NCBI GenBank assembly: GCA_009783865.1
Contig: WRCR01000220.1
Coordinates: 1-6,883, forward strand
Direction: 5' to 3'
DNA from: Planctomycetaceae bacterium
GTDB lineage: Bacteria > Planctomycetota > Planctomycetia > Pirellulales > Thermoguttaceae
DNA length: 6,883 bases
Shown in pieces: positions 1-6,161 of this stretch; positions within the stretch are counted from its first letter, which is position 1, and each line of letters begins with the position of its first letter. The notes under the pieces are model-generated. The model had not been told where the DNA came from. It did no database searches and saw only the letters and a program-made list of their open reading frames with translations. The position numbers and the translations under genes were made by a program.

Positions 1-549
1 CAAGCCATTGCAGCGGATGCCGTGAAGTGGAATCGAATTTGTGTCGAATACGATGACGGATTGACGATTTACGTTAACGGACATCCGACAGCGGCGTGGA
101 ACAGAGAGCCGGAATATGTGATTCCGCCAAACGGCTGGTACGTAGTCGATACAAAAGGTAAGTTGACGGCGTGGAGTTTCGACCGCGACGGCTGCCGGAC
201 GGATTACGTTGATTCGCCGAAATATGTGTTTGCCGACATTCGGGACAATCCGAAAGGCACACCGCAGCAGTTTGACCGGTTAATCTGCGACCGGCAACTT
301 ATCGTCCGAAAAAACATTGACGAATCAAACCGCTGGGAAATGATAGTCGGAGAACCGGACTACGCCGGACGCAGTACAATTCATGCTGTGCGTCTCGACA
401 AGGATGCCGACGCTGATGCCGTTGCGCTGGACTTTCACGGCAATGGACTCGGCAAAGCAGAAACCCGATACAGCAGCGGAATGGTTCACGTCACGCCTTT
501 CGACGGTGCTTTCAGTTATCTGCTGACACCGAAGGCAAAAACAAACTAA
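1..549 (+). CDS. C-terminal part of an unrecognised protein, possibly glycoside-hydrolase-like (partial)
   Basis: The frame is open through the left edge, so this is the last 182 codons of a longer gene, ending in TAA at 547-549. The in-frame GTG at 22 is not a convincing start, because the reading continues upstream as QAIAADAV without a stop. I do not recognise the family with confidence. A stretch near the left edge (about visible residues 13-43) has the pattern acidic-DG-L-x-I-Y-V-N, followed about 20 residues later by I-P-P-N-G-W. This resembles the small C-terminal beta-sandwich that closes several secreted glycoside hydrolases, where a 'G-x-x-V-Y-V-N ... L-P-P-x-G-F' pattern recurs; that resemblance is from memory. 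The rest is mixed beta-rich sequence with no obvious catalytic motif and no membrane segment. It lies 34 nt upstream of the SIS gene on the same strand and may be co-transcribed with it. It could equally be a C-terminal domain of another secreted planctomycete protein. Confidence 0.7.
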   Translation, partial: QAIAADAVKWNRICVEYDDGLTIYVNGHPTAAWNREPEYVIPPNGWYVVDTKGKLTAWSFDRDGCRTDYVDSPKYVFADIRDNPKGTPQQFDRLICDRQLIVRKNIDESNRWEMIVGEPDYAGRSTIHAVRLDKDADADAVALDFHGNGLGKAETRYSSGMVHVTPFDGAFSYLLTPKAKTN

Positions 550-583
550 TCCATTTTTCACTCCTTTTACATTACAAAAAACT

Positions 584-2365
584 ATGTCCACTGAATCTAT
601 TAGACATGCCGCAGGCCATTTTCTGGAAAACGAAACACCGTTTCATCTCGGCGAGATGCTGACGGAACAATCGCATCCCGTGACGAAAACGCTTTCTCAA
701 ACCCTTGAGAAAGACACGGCTGCGGGCTTGGAACTTCTGCTGCGAGTCGATGACGACTTGCCGCCCGTCGTTGACAAGGTTATCACTTCGCCGGAGTTTC
801 AAAAATTGCGAACCGATATTTATGAAACACTCCGAAGCGGCAGTCGAATTTTCTTCAGCGGCTGCGGTGCTACCGGTCGTTTATCGATTTTGCTGGACGC
901 ATCGCATCGGAGATTCTGTTTCAAAGCCGCTGCAAAGTTTCCTGAACATCGTGATTTTTTCACATCCCTTGCGGAACAAACGGGAGCGATAATGACCGGC
1001 GGCGACTTTGCGCTGATACGTTCCGTAGAATACTTCGAGGATTATATTACTTTCGGCAAACGGCAGGTATCAGATGCGGGCTTGACGCAAAACGATTGTC
1101 TTGTTGCAATCAGCGAAGGCGGCGAAACCTCGTCGGTCATTGGAACGATTCACGGCGCGCTGGACCTCGGCTGCAAAACGCATTTTATGTTCAACAATCC
1201 CGCCGAACTTCTTATTCGGAAAGTTGAACGGTCAAGAAACGTGATAGTTGACTCCCGCGTCAATGTACTCGACTTGGCAGCGGGACCGATGGCGGTTGCC
1301 GGTTCGACAAGAATGCAGGCAACAACGATGGAACACTTGATTGCCGGTCTTGCGTTTGAATGCGCCCTTTATGATTTCCTTGAAGAACGATTACCGGAAT
1401 CAGTTCTGCAAACACTTGTACCTTCGCGACCATCGCCGGAAGAAGGTGCGAAACATTTCCGCCGACTGCTTGAATGTCTTCGCTTACCGGAAAACATCCG
1501 TGCGTTGGCTGCTTGGGTTGATTTCGAGAAAAACATTTACGCTGCATCGGGACTTATCACATATTTTCCTGACGAATATATGTTAGATGTTTTCACAGAC
1601 ACAACGGAGCGGTCGCCGACTTTTATGATACCGCCGTTCCGTTCAACGCTTGAACCGGAGAATCCCGTCTCGTGGGCTTTTGTCAAAGACCCGCTTCGTG
1701 AAACGGACGCGGCGTGGCGAAACATTCTCGGACATGAACCCCGCTGTATTGCCTGGACACCGGAGGACTACCGGACGATGGGAGCAGCCGAGCGGATAAT
1801 TGCAAATCCGCCGAAGATTGACCGGCAGCGGTTGAGTACATACTGCATCGGCAATGAACCGGACGCTTCGAGAACCGCGGTCATTCCGAATGTTGCCGTT
1901 GCGTTCTTGGTCGGTCTGGAAACGGCGCATCTCGCAAGCGGTGATGAATGGTATCGCGCCTTTGACCGTATCAGTACCGGCTTTGAAAAACGGGCAGTTG
2001 TTCTGTTCGGTTCGCAGCGTCCGCATGCAAATCCGCTGGAAGAAATCTGTTTTATTGAAACGGAAGAGCATTCTTCGCCTTTGGAGGTATTTACACATCT
2101 TGCCGTGAAGTTAGCGTTGAACAACGTTTCCACGGCGGTGATGGGCAAACTCGGTCGGCTCAACGGCAACTGGATGGCGCACGTCGATGCCTCAAACAAG
2201 AAACTGATTGACCGGAGTATTCGGCTGGTCAGCGAACTGGCGAATGTCGATTACAAGACGGCGTGTTATGCGCTGTTCGAGTCGCTGGACGAACTGAGTA
2301 AATTGCCTGAAGGCAGCCGAAAAACGATTTCACCGGCTGCGTATACGGTCAAAAAGTTAGCGTAG
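584..2365 (+). CDS. Double SIS-domain sugar-phosphate-binding protein, MurQ/glucokinase-regulatory-protein-like
   Basis: This is a complete 593-residue protein, about twice the length of bacterial MurQ (N-acetylmuramate-6-phosphate etherase, about 300) and close to animal GCKR (about 600), which has two SIS domains. The first SIS domain (about 30-260) is clearly MurQ-like: GCGATGR at 93-99 matches the family GAGTSGR loop, TGGDFAL at 138-144 matches its AGGE region, SEGGETSS at 177-184 lies at the second sugar-phosphate loop, and GPMAVAGSTRM at 234-244 matches the conserved G-S-S/T-R-M signature. A second, diverged SIS-like half runs from about 305 to 515, with TERSPTF at 341-347. The C-terminus (about 527-570, G-N-W-M ... 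N-K-K-L-I-D-R) matches the MurQ helical tail. By alignment from memory, the etherase glutamate equivalent to E. coli Glu83 is His108, while the Glu114 equivalent is kept as Glu152. There is no signal peptide, so it is probably cytoplasmic. The start fits the family N-terminus; no Shine-Dalgarno is visible. It may be an etherase variant, an isomerase or a sugar-phosphate-sensing regulator. Confidence 0.88.
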   Translation: MSTESIRHAAGHFLENETPFHLGEMLTEQSHPVTKTLSQTLEKDTAAGLELLLRVDDDLPPVVDKVITSPEFQKLRTDIYETLRSGSRIFFSGCGATGRLSILLDASHRRFCFKAAAKFPEHRDFFTSLAEQTGAIMTGGDFALIRSVEYFEDYITFGKRQVSDAGLTQNDCLVAISEGGETSSVIGTIHGALDLGCKTHFMFNNPAELLIRKVERSRNVIVDSRVNVLDLAAGPMAVAGSTRMQATTMEHLIAGLAFECALYDFLEERLPESVLQTLVPSRPSPEEGAKHFRRLLECLRLPENIRALAAWVDFEKNIYAASGLITYFPDEYMLDVFTDTTERSPTFMIPPFRSTLEPENPVSWAFVKDPLRETDAAWRNILGHEPRCIAWTPEDYRTMGAAERIIANPPKIDRQRLSTYCIGNEPDASRTAVIPNVAVAFLVGLETAHLASGDEWYRAFDRISTGFEKRAVVLFGSQRPHANPLEEICFIETEEHSSPLEVFTHLAVKLALNNVSTAVMGKLGRLNGNWMAHVDASNKKLIDRSIRLVSELANVDYKTACYALFESLDELSKLPEGSRKTISPAAYTVKKLA

Positions 2366-2389
2366 GTGTATTTCAAAAATGCAGTAATC
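2366..2389. other. 24-nt convergent gene junction without visible terminator
   Basis: The SIS gene stop (TAG, 2363-2365) and the TIM-barrel stop (TAG read on the minus strand, 2390-2392) face each other across 24 nt. No inverted repeat followed by a T run is seen on either strand; the only symmetry is the short palindrome ACTTAAGT at 2392-2399. Either termination is Rho-dependent or the two transcripts overlap at their 3' ends. Confidence 0.5.
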
Positions 2390-3289
2390 CTACTTAAGTT
2401 GTTTCAAGTATTCGATTGTTTTCAAAACATCGTTGTATTGCTGTTCCGGGCTTTCCCGGTTTTCTCTTTCGATAATCAAGGGACCGTCATAACCGAAAGA
2501 GCAAAGTGTTTCGAGAAATAACGGGGCGTTGACATCGCCTGTTCCGAAAAGCACTTCTTCTCCCCATTCCTTGCCGGGCTGTTTTGCCCAGCGTGCGTCC
2601 TTGCAGTGTGTACTGCGGACAAAGCGTCCGACAATACGCAACGCTTCAATCGGGTCGCCGCAGCCGTACAAAATCATATTCGCCGGGTCGAAATTGACGT
2701 GCAAATTCAAACGGTTGACATCACGAATAAATTGAAGAAGCGCGGCACCGGTCTCCTGACCGGTTTCAAGATTGAGCGATTGACCGTTTTCAAAAACGTA
2801 GTCGCAGGCATCGCGGGTGATTTGAACAACATCTTTATATTCCTTCGACGCTGTATCATGCGGAACGGCACCAAGATGAAACTGTATCGACGGCGCACCC
2901 AAACGTTTTGCGAAATCGGATACATCTTTAAATTCCTCAAAACGTGCTTTTCGTGTCTTTTCCGGTGCAAGTCCGACGGTTTCTTTAACAGTCGGAATCG
3001 TTTTATAACTCTCGCCGGCAAAACCGCTGACTACGCAAACCAACCGGACCTTGTGTTTTTTCAGCGCATCGAGGATTTTTTTTACATTTTCCTCGGTGCG
3101 ATTTGCCGCAACAGGAACCTTGAGTTGAATAACGGAAACCCCTGATTCCATTGCCTTGTCAAAAGGCAGACCGGCTCCGTGGTCATCGAATCTGGCTATC
3201 ACGCCGATAGGCAGTTTCTCATTTTCCGCCGCCGAAACATTGTACGCAAAAAGCAGCAGTGAGACGAAGCAAAAAAAGATTCTGTTCAT
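2390..3289 (-). CDS. Secreted sugar phosphate isomerase/epimerase-like TIM-barrel protein
   Basis: This 299-residue protein belongs to the xylose-isomerase-like TIM-barrel superfamily (AP_endonuc_2 type), which interconverts sugars, keto acids or polyols at a divalent metal. An N-terminal signal peptide is plain: Asn-Arg, a hydrophobic core over about residues 4-16, and a likely type I cleavage after VSA at 18-20. The candidate metal ligands fall on successive strands in the expected order: Glu175 (LNLETG), Asp201 (VNFDPAN), His228 (THCKD) and Glu274 (LIIERE). His138 (QFHLG) is a further likely active-site residue. The closing GTGDV at 249-253 and F-x-G-Y-D-G-P before the last strand are also typical. 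The mature part is near the usual 270-280 residues, so nothing is truncated. It is the last gene of the minus-strand block, 27 nt after the ceramidase-like gene. The start is supported by AGGGA 5 nt upstream. The substrate is unknown; its first nine residues equal those of its neighbour. Confidence 0.88.
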   Translation of the reverse strand: MNRIFFCFVSLLLFAYNVSAAENEKLPIGVIARFDDHGAGLPFDKAMESGVSVIQLKVPVAANRTEENVKKILDALKKHKVRLVCVVSGFAGESYKTIPTVKETVGLAPEKTRKARFEEFKDVSDFAKRLGAPSIQFHLGAVPHDTASKEYKDVVQITRDACDYVFENGQSLNLETGQETGAALLQFIRDVNRLNLHVNFDPANMILYGCGDPIEALRIVGRFVRSTHCKDARWAKQPGKEWGEEVLFGTGDVNAPLFLETLCSFGYDGPLIIERENRESPEQQYNDVLKTIEYLKQLK

Positions 3290-3291
3290 TG
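3267..3291 (-). repeat. Signal-peptide start repeat, copy 1
   Basis: These 25 nt, spanning the ATG and codons 2-7 of the TIM-barrel gene, are identical to 4665-4689 at the start of the ceramidase-like gene, in the same orientation. Similarity continues past them: a further 14-nt identical block (3245-3258 versus 4640-4653) encodes the rest of the hydrophobic core, and the cleavage-site codons (GGCGGCGGA on the sense strand) also match, with one extra codon in the other gene. The mature proteins show no similarity, so the match stops at the signal peptide. Confidence 0.9.
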
Positions 3292-3294
3292 TTT

Positions 3295-3299
3295 TCCCT
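3295..3299 (-). promoter_or_regulatory. Ribosome binding site of the TIM-barrel gene
   Basis: The sense strand reads AGGGA with 5 nt before the ATG at 3289, a fair Shine-Dalgarno match. It supports this ATG, which also gives a well-formed signal peptide. It lies within the 27-nt gap after the ceramidase-like stop, so translation could also be helped by coupling. Confidence 0.6.
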
Positions 3300-3316
3300 G
3301 TTTAACGAGATTAATT

Positions 3317-4687
3317 TCACGGTGCGCCGCTCAATGGAACACCGGTCTGTTTCGCAATTTCGTCCAATGCTTTATGAATAACGGTTTCAATGTCTTCCGT
3401 CCACATACCTGGCATGCCGTAAATCATTTGCGATGATGCGCCTTCGTAACCGCCTTCCTTCAATATGGTTACCGTTGGAATGTACGACATAACATCGTTT
3501 GTATATCCCATTACGAAGATGTGTTCACCGTATTTTTCTTTCAAGCGAATGGAATATCCGACCGTCAATTCGCCGCCGAGAGTAAACAAGGGCAAACCGC
3601 CGATGTTCCACACCTGCACCGGAAACGGATAAGCACGGAACGGCGGCTCACCGTCTTTATACCGATTCAGGACATGTTTCGCGCAGCGTTTGTAATACTC
3701 CGCTTGTTTAGTACTCTCCGCTATTTCCTTCAGATAGTCCGCCGAAAACGTTTCCAGCGGCACCATCGCTTCTTTATAGGCGGTTTTCAATGTCGGCGGC
3801 AAGGGGTTCATTTTTTCCTGAAGCACCCGGTCTACGGCAGCAGCCAGCGTGACACCATACTGCTTCGCCAGCGGAATAGTGCGGCGCGGCATAGGATTCT
3901 GGTCTGCACCCGCTCCCTGAAAAAACATGGTTGTCGTACCAGGATAGTTCTTCTCCAATTCCGCTTGCGCAAAACCCGGATAGTCGCCGCACCAAAGATA
4001 ACTATCCAGTGTGGTAGGATGACAAGCATAACCGAAAGCGATAACCTTGATTTGTCCCGCTGCGTTTGTTACCTTCAAGACGGGAACCGCATAATCGTTT
4101 GGACCTTTCAGTTCCGTCAGAGGAGTCAACTTGCCTTCCGCATTATTTCGCCGATTGACCTGAAATCGGGCAACACCGTTTGCGGCTTCCAGCGTCACCG
4201 GTTCGAGCGATTTCGATGCTTCAACGGCAGCGTCAATTACCTGCTGTTCAAGGAGACGACTATAGCGGACAATTTTTTCCGCTTCCTGTTCGTTGACATG
4301 CACATACATTTCCCGCAGGCCCGAACTGTGAAGCACAGGACCGGAATGAGTATGCGAAGCATTCAGGATAATCTGCGCCTTGTCGAAACCCAGTTTATCT
4401 TCCAGTTGTTTTCGTATGTTCTCGGAAAACATTTTGGGAACTCCTACCAAGTCCATAGTGATTAGAACGGCGCGGTTTCCTTCGGCATCTTCCAGTACGA
4501 GGGCTTTCGCCCATAAGTCATGCAGGATACCTTCGGACGCACGGTTTCTTGCCGCATAACCGGCTAACCACATGTTTTCTTCCGGTGTGATTTTCACTTT
4601 GGCGGCACCGGCTTTCCAGTCCGCCGCCCAAATGCTGTCCGCAAAAAGCAGCACGACAAATACAAAGCAAAAAAAGATTCTGTTCAT
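3317..4687 (-). CDS. Secreted neutral/alkaline ceramidase-domain protein (probable zinc amidase-like hydrolase)
   Basis: This 456-residue protein has a signal peptide (hydrophobic core about 4-16, probable cleavage after Ala21), followed by the opening K-A-G-A-A-K-V-K-I-T-P, typical of the neutral/alkaline non-lysosomal ceramidase N-terminal domain. That family holds zinc and cleaves the amide of ceramides; many bacterial members have unknown substrates. Visible landmarks are SHTHSGP at 111-117 (zinc His112 or His114), YACHPTT at 220-226 (His223), GGEL at 371-374 (Glu373) and NDVMSYIPT at 397-405 (Tyr402). They line up by eye with the His/His/Glu/Tyr zinc site of Pseudomonas ceramidase. The nucleophile loop GDVSPN is replaced by QGAGADQNP at 257-265, so the catalytic serine is not evident and ceramide hydrolysis should not be assumed. 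It is also shorter than true ceramidases (about 650), lacking the C-terminal domain. It sits third of four in the minus-strand block. Only a weak GAG-type ribosome site precedes the ATG. Confidence 0.88.
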   Translation of the reverse strand: MNRIFFCFVFVVLLFADSIWAADWKAGAAKVKITPEENMWLAGYAARNRASEGILHDLWAKALVLEDAEGNRAVLITMDLVGVPKMFSENIRKQLEDKLGFDKAQIILNASHTHSGPVLHSSGLREMYVHVNEQEAEKIVRYSRLLEQQVIDAAVEASKSLEPVTLEAANGVARFQVNRRNNAEGKLTPLTELKGPNDYAVPVLKVTNAAGQIKVIAFGYACHPTTLDSYLWCGDYPGFAQAELEKNYPGTTTMFFQGAGADQNPMPRRTIPLAKQYGVTLAAAVDRVLQEKMNPLPPTLKTAYKEAMVPLETFSADYLKEIAESTKQAEYYKRCAKHVLNRYKDGEPPFRAYPFPVQVWNIGGLPLFTLGGELTVGYSIRLKEKYGEHIFVMGYTNDVMSYIPTVTILKEGGYEGASSQMIYGMPGMWTEDIETVIHKALDEIAKQTGVPLSGAP

Positions 4688-4689
4688 TG
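4665..4689 (-). repeat. Signal-peptide start repeat, copy 2
   Basis: This is the partner of 3267-3291: 25 identical nt covering the start codon and codons 2-7 of the ceramidase-like gene. Both copies contain the same run of seven T on the coding strand (codons 4-7). Codon choice as well as amino acids is shared, which favours a copied DNA segment over convergent selection for a hydrophobic leader. Confidence 0.9.
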
Positions 4690-4718
4690 GTCTATCTCAC
4701 TATATGTCGTTTTAGTGG

Positions 4719-4741
4719 AGCGCGTCCTTACGGACTGCGCT
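4719..4741 (-). other. Intercistronic RNA hairpin with GNRA-type loop
   Basis: In the 64-nt gap between the aminotransferase stop and the ceramidase-like start, the minus-strand transcript reads AGCGCAGUCC-GUAA-GGACGCGCU. It can form a nine-base-pair, GC-rich stem with one bulged A and a GUAA loop (GNRA class). What follows is CCACUAAAACG, with no U run, so it does not look like an intrinsic terminator. A role in transcript processing, 3'-end protection or tuning expression of the downstream pair is possible; this is inference. Confidence 0.55.
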
Positions 4742-4751
4742 GCCATGATGT

Positions 4752-6104
4752 TTAACCTTTAATTTGAGCGGCGTTCTTTTGGATACGCCGAATGGCATCG
4801 GCAATGATGTCCATGTTCTTCTTTGGTCCCACAAGCAAATTCTGTCCGAACCACACCGCTTCGCTGGCAAGACGTTTGTACTTCGGCAGGTCTCCGACGC
4901 GTTCCGCCCAGTCGTCGAGGAATTTCTTCGAGTAAAGCCGACCGGCAGCACGGGTGGAATAAATCTTCTTCGTGTATTCCGTCCAATCGACAGCACTGTA
5001 TCCTACCCCGCCCGGAATCTTCTCCGCACTAAGTGCCTTGATGAACGTGTCGCGGTCAAGACCGAATTTTTCCTTTTCGATGCGGAACATATAAAGGTGC
5101 CACGCACTTTGAGTTACGCCGGCATACCGTTTGGCGGGAACAACTCCCGGTATTTCAGAAAGCAGTTTGTTCAGATACAGTCCGTTTTCCTCTCTTATTT
5201 CGGCGTATTTTTCAATGCCCGCCATCTGGGCAAGAAGAATAGCACCGGCGAATTCAATCATTCGATTGTTGCGTCCGCGAACTGCGTTTTGCATGAATGA
5301 CGAAACAGTGCGTCCCCGACCGTTGTTATGACACGCATAAATTTTGTCTGCCAAAGCATCGTCGCTTGTTAATACAGCACCGCCATCGCCGCAGGCAAGA
5401 TTTTTCGTAACTTGGAAACTGAAACAGCCCGCCGTTCCAATGGAGCCAAGATATTTGTCCCGCCATTTTCCGAGATGTGCTTGGCAAGCGTCCTCAACAA
5501 CGGGCAGTTTTCGTTTCTTGCCGAGTTCCATGAATCCGTCCATGTCTGCTGGCAAACCGCCGATATGAACGGGCATCAACACGGCAGTATTTTCCGTGCA
5601 GGCAGCATCCGCTTTTGCGGGGTCGATTTGGGCTGATTCAATATCGACATCGGCAACCGTCGGAAGTGCGTAGTGAGACAAGATGCTGTTGATAGTCGCA
5701 ACAAACGTGAACGGCGAAGTAATGACTTCATCGCCGGGACCGACTTCAAGGGCGGCAAGCGTGTTAATCAGTGCCGAGGTTCCGCCGTTTGTCGCAATGC
5801 AGTGTTTAGCACCGTTCATTTCGGCGTATTTTTTTTCAAATTCGGCGACTTTGAACTTCATAGTCCAGCAGCACCAGTTTTTGGAGTTGAGGACTTCCAG
5901 TAATAGTTTTTCTTCTTCGCCTTGTAAAACAGGCCACGAAGGTACGCCGCCCATCGTCATCGCTTTGCCGCCGAGAATTGCCGGTTTGTCATCAACCGAA
6001 GCATCCGCAGCGACAAGCGTTGTTGCGCAGCCGTTCAAAAAAGTGCCGAGACCGGCAACGCCGCTCGCAGCCAAAAAATCACGCCGTGAAAAAGGTCGAG
6101 TCAT
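4752..6104 (-). CDS. Tat-exported, probably lipid-anchored DegT/DnrJ/EryC1/StrS-family aminotransferase
   Basis: This 450-residue protein belongs to the PLP fold-type I sugar aminotransferase family, which typically transfers an amino group from glutamate or glutamine to a keto sugar. Residues 6-11 (SRRDFL) form a twin-arginine motif, followed by a hydrophobic stretch and LNGC at 23-26, which fits a lipobox with Cys26 as the lipidated residue. The catalytic part follows: GGTSA at 107-111 (PLP phosphate loop), EDACQAHLG at 204-212 with Asp205 facing the pyridine nitrogen, FSFQVTKNL at 228-236 with Lys234 as the Schiff-base lysine, then GDGGA at 239-243, and GRNNRMIEF at 277-285. All key residues look intact, so activity is likely. 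The ATG at 6104 is chosen because it places the Tat motif at the N-terminus and has AGGAG 6 nt upstream; an in-frame ATG at 6143 would only add 13 residues ahead of that site. It is second in the minus-strand block. Export of this normally cytoplasmic family is the unusual point; the substrate is unknown. Confidence 0.9.
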   Translation of the reverse strand: MTRPFSRRDFLAASGVAGLGTFLNGCATTLVAADASVDDKPAILGGKAMTMGGVPSWPVLQGEEEKLLLEVLNSKNWCCWTMKFKVAEFEKKYAEMNGAKHCIATNGGTSALINTLAALEVGPGDEVITSPFTFVATINSILSHYALPTVADVDIESAQIDPAKADAACTENTAVLMPVHIGGLPADMDGFMELGKKRKLPVVEDACQAHLGKWRDKYLGSIGTAGCFSFQVTKNLACGDGGAVLTSDDALADKIYACHNNGRGRTVSSFMQNAVRGRNNRMIEFAGAILLAQMAGIEKYAEIREENGLYLNKLLSEIPGVVPAKRYAGVTQSAWHLYMFRIEKEKFGLDRDTFIKALSAEKIPGGVGYSAVDWTEYTKKIYSTRAAGRLYSKKFLDDWAERVGDLPKYKRLASEAVWFGQNLLVGPKKNMDIIADAIRRIQKNAAQIKG

Positions 6105-6161
6105 AATTATCTCCTGGTTAAAAACAAAGTAATAAAAAAACAAAAAAAGGGTTAAAAAAAG
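6105..6161 (-). other. Strongly A/T-rich intercistronic leader
   Basis: This 57-nt gap between hydrolase and aminotransferase has only 12 G or C. On the minus strand it consists largely of T runs broken by single bases, and GGTTAAAAA on the + strand occurs twice (6116-6124 and 6150-6158). I see no hairpin and no convincing -35/-10 pair. The transcript would carry a U-rich, unstructured leader before the strong AGGAG, which could favour ribosome entry; an internal promoter is possible but unsupported. Confidence 0.4.
6111..6115 (-). promoter_or_regulatory. Ribosome binding site that fixes the aminotransferase start
   Basis: The sense strand reads AGGAG followed by ATAATT and the ATG at 6104, a spacer of 6 nt. 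This is the best Shine-Dalgarno sequence in the window and decides between the ATG at 6104 and the in-frame upstream ATG at 6143, which has only a T-rich leader before it. Confidence 0.75.

Noticed and set aside
22..24. GTG as the true start of the first gene
   Set aside because: The frame is open upstream to the window edge, and the protein already resembles the middle of a C-terminal domain here, so the gene is cut by the edge.
1643..2199. Two minus-strand open frames (151 and 143 codons) inside the SIS gene
   Set aside because: They overlap each other and the second SIS half, have no ribosome site or motif, and the plus-strand frame is clearly the coding one.
2606..3145. Plus-strand open frame of 179 codons across the TIM-barrel gene
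   Set aside because: It is antisense to the complete isomerase-like gene with all metal ligands; its sequence shows no domain.
3521..4465. Long open frame on the + strand (314 codons) inside the ceramidase-like gene
   Set aside because: It is fully antisense to a gene with strong family motifs and a signal peptide, shows no recognisable domain, and is rich in Arg, Phe and Gln as expected of a shadow frame.
4719..4741. Hairpin as a Rho-independent terminator of the aminotransferase transcript
   Set aside because: The downstream transcript is CCACUAAAACG with no U run, and the next gene is close and in the same direction.
6105..6143. Thirteen-residue N-terminal extension of the aminotransferase from the ATG at 6141-6143
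   Set aside because: It is very rich in Phe and Tyr, would push the twin-arginine motif inward, and would place the strong AGGAG inside the coding region.
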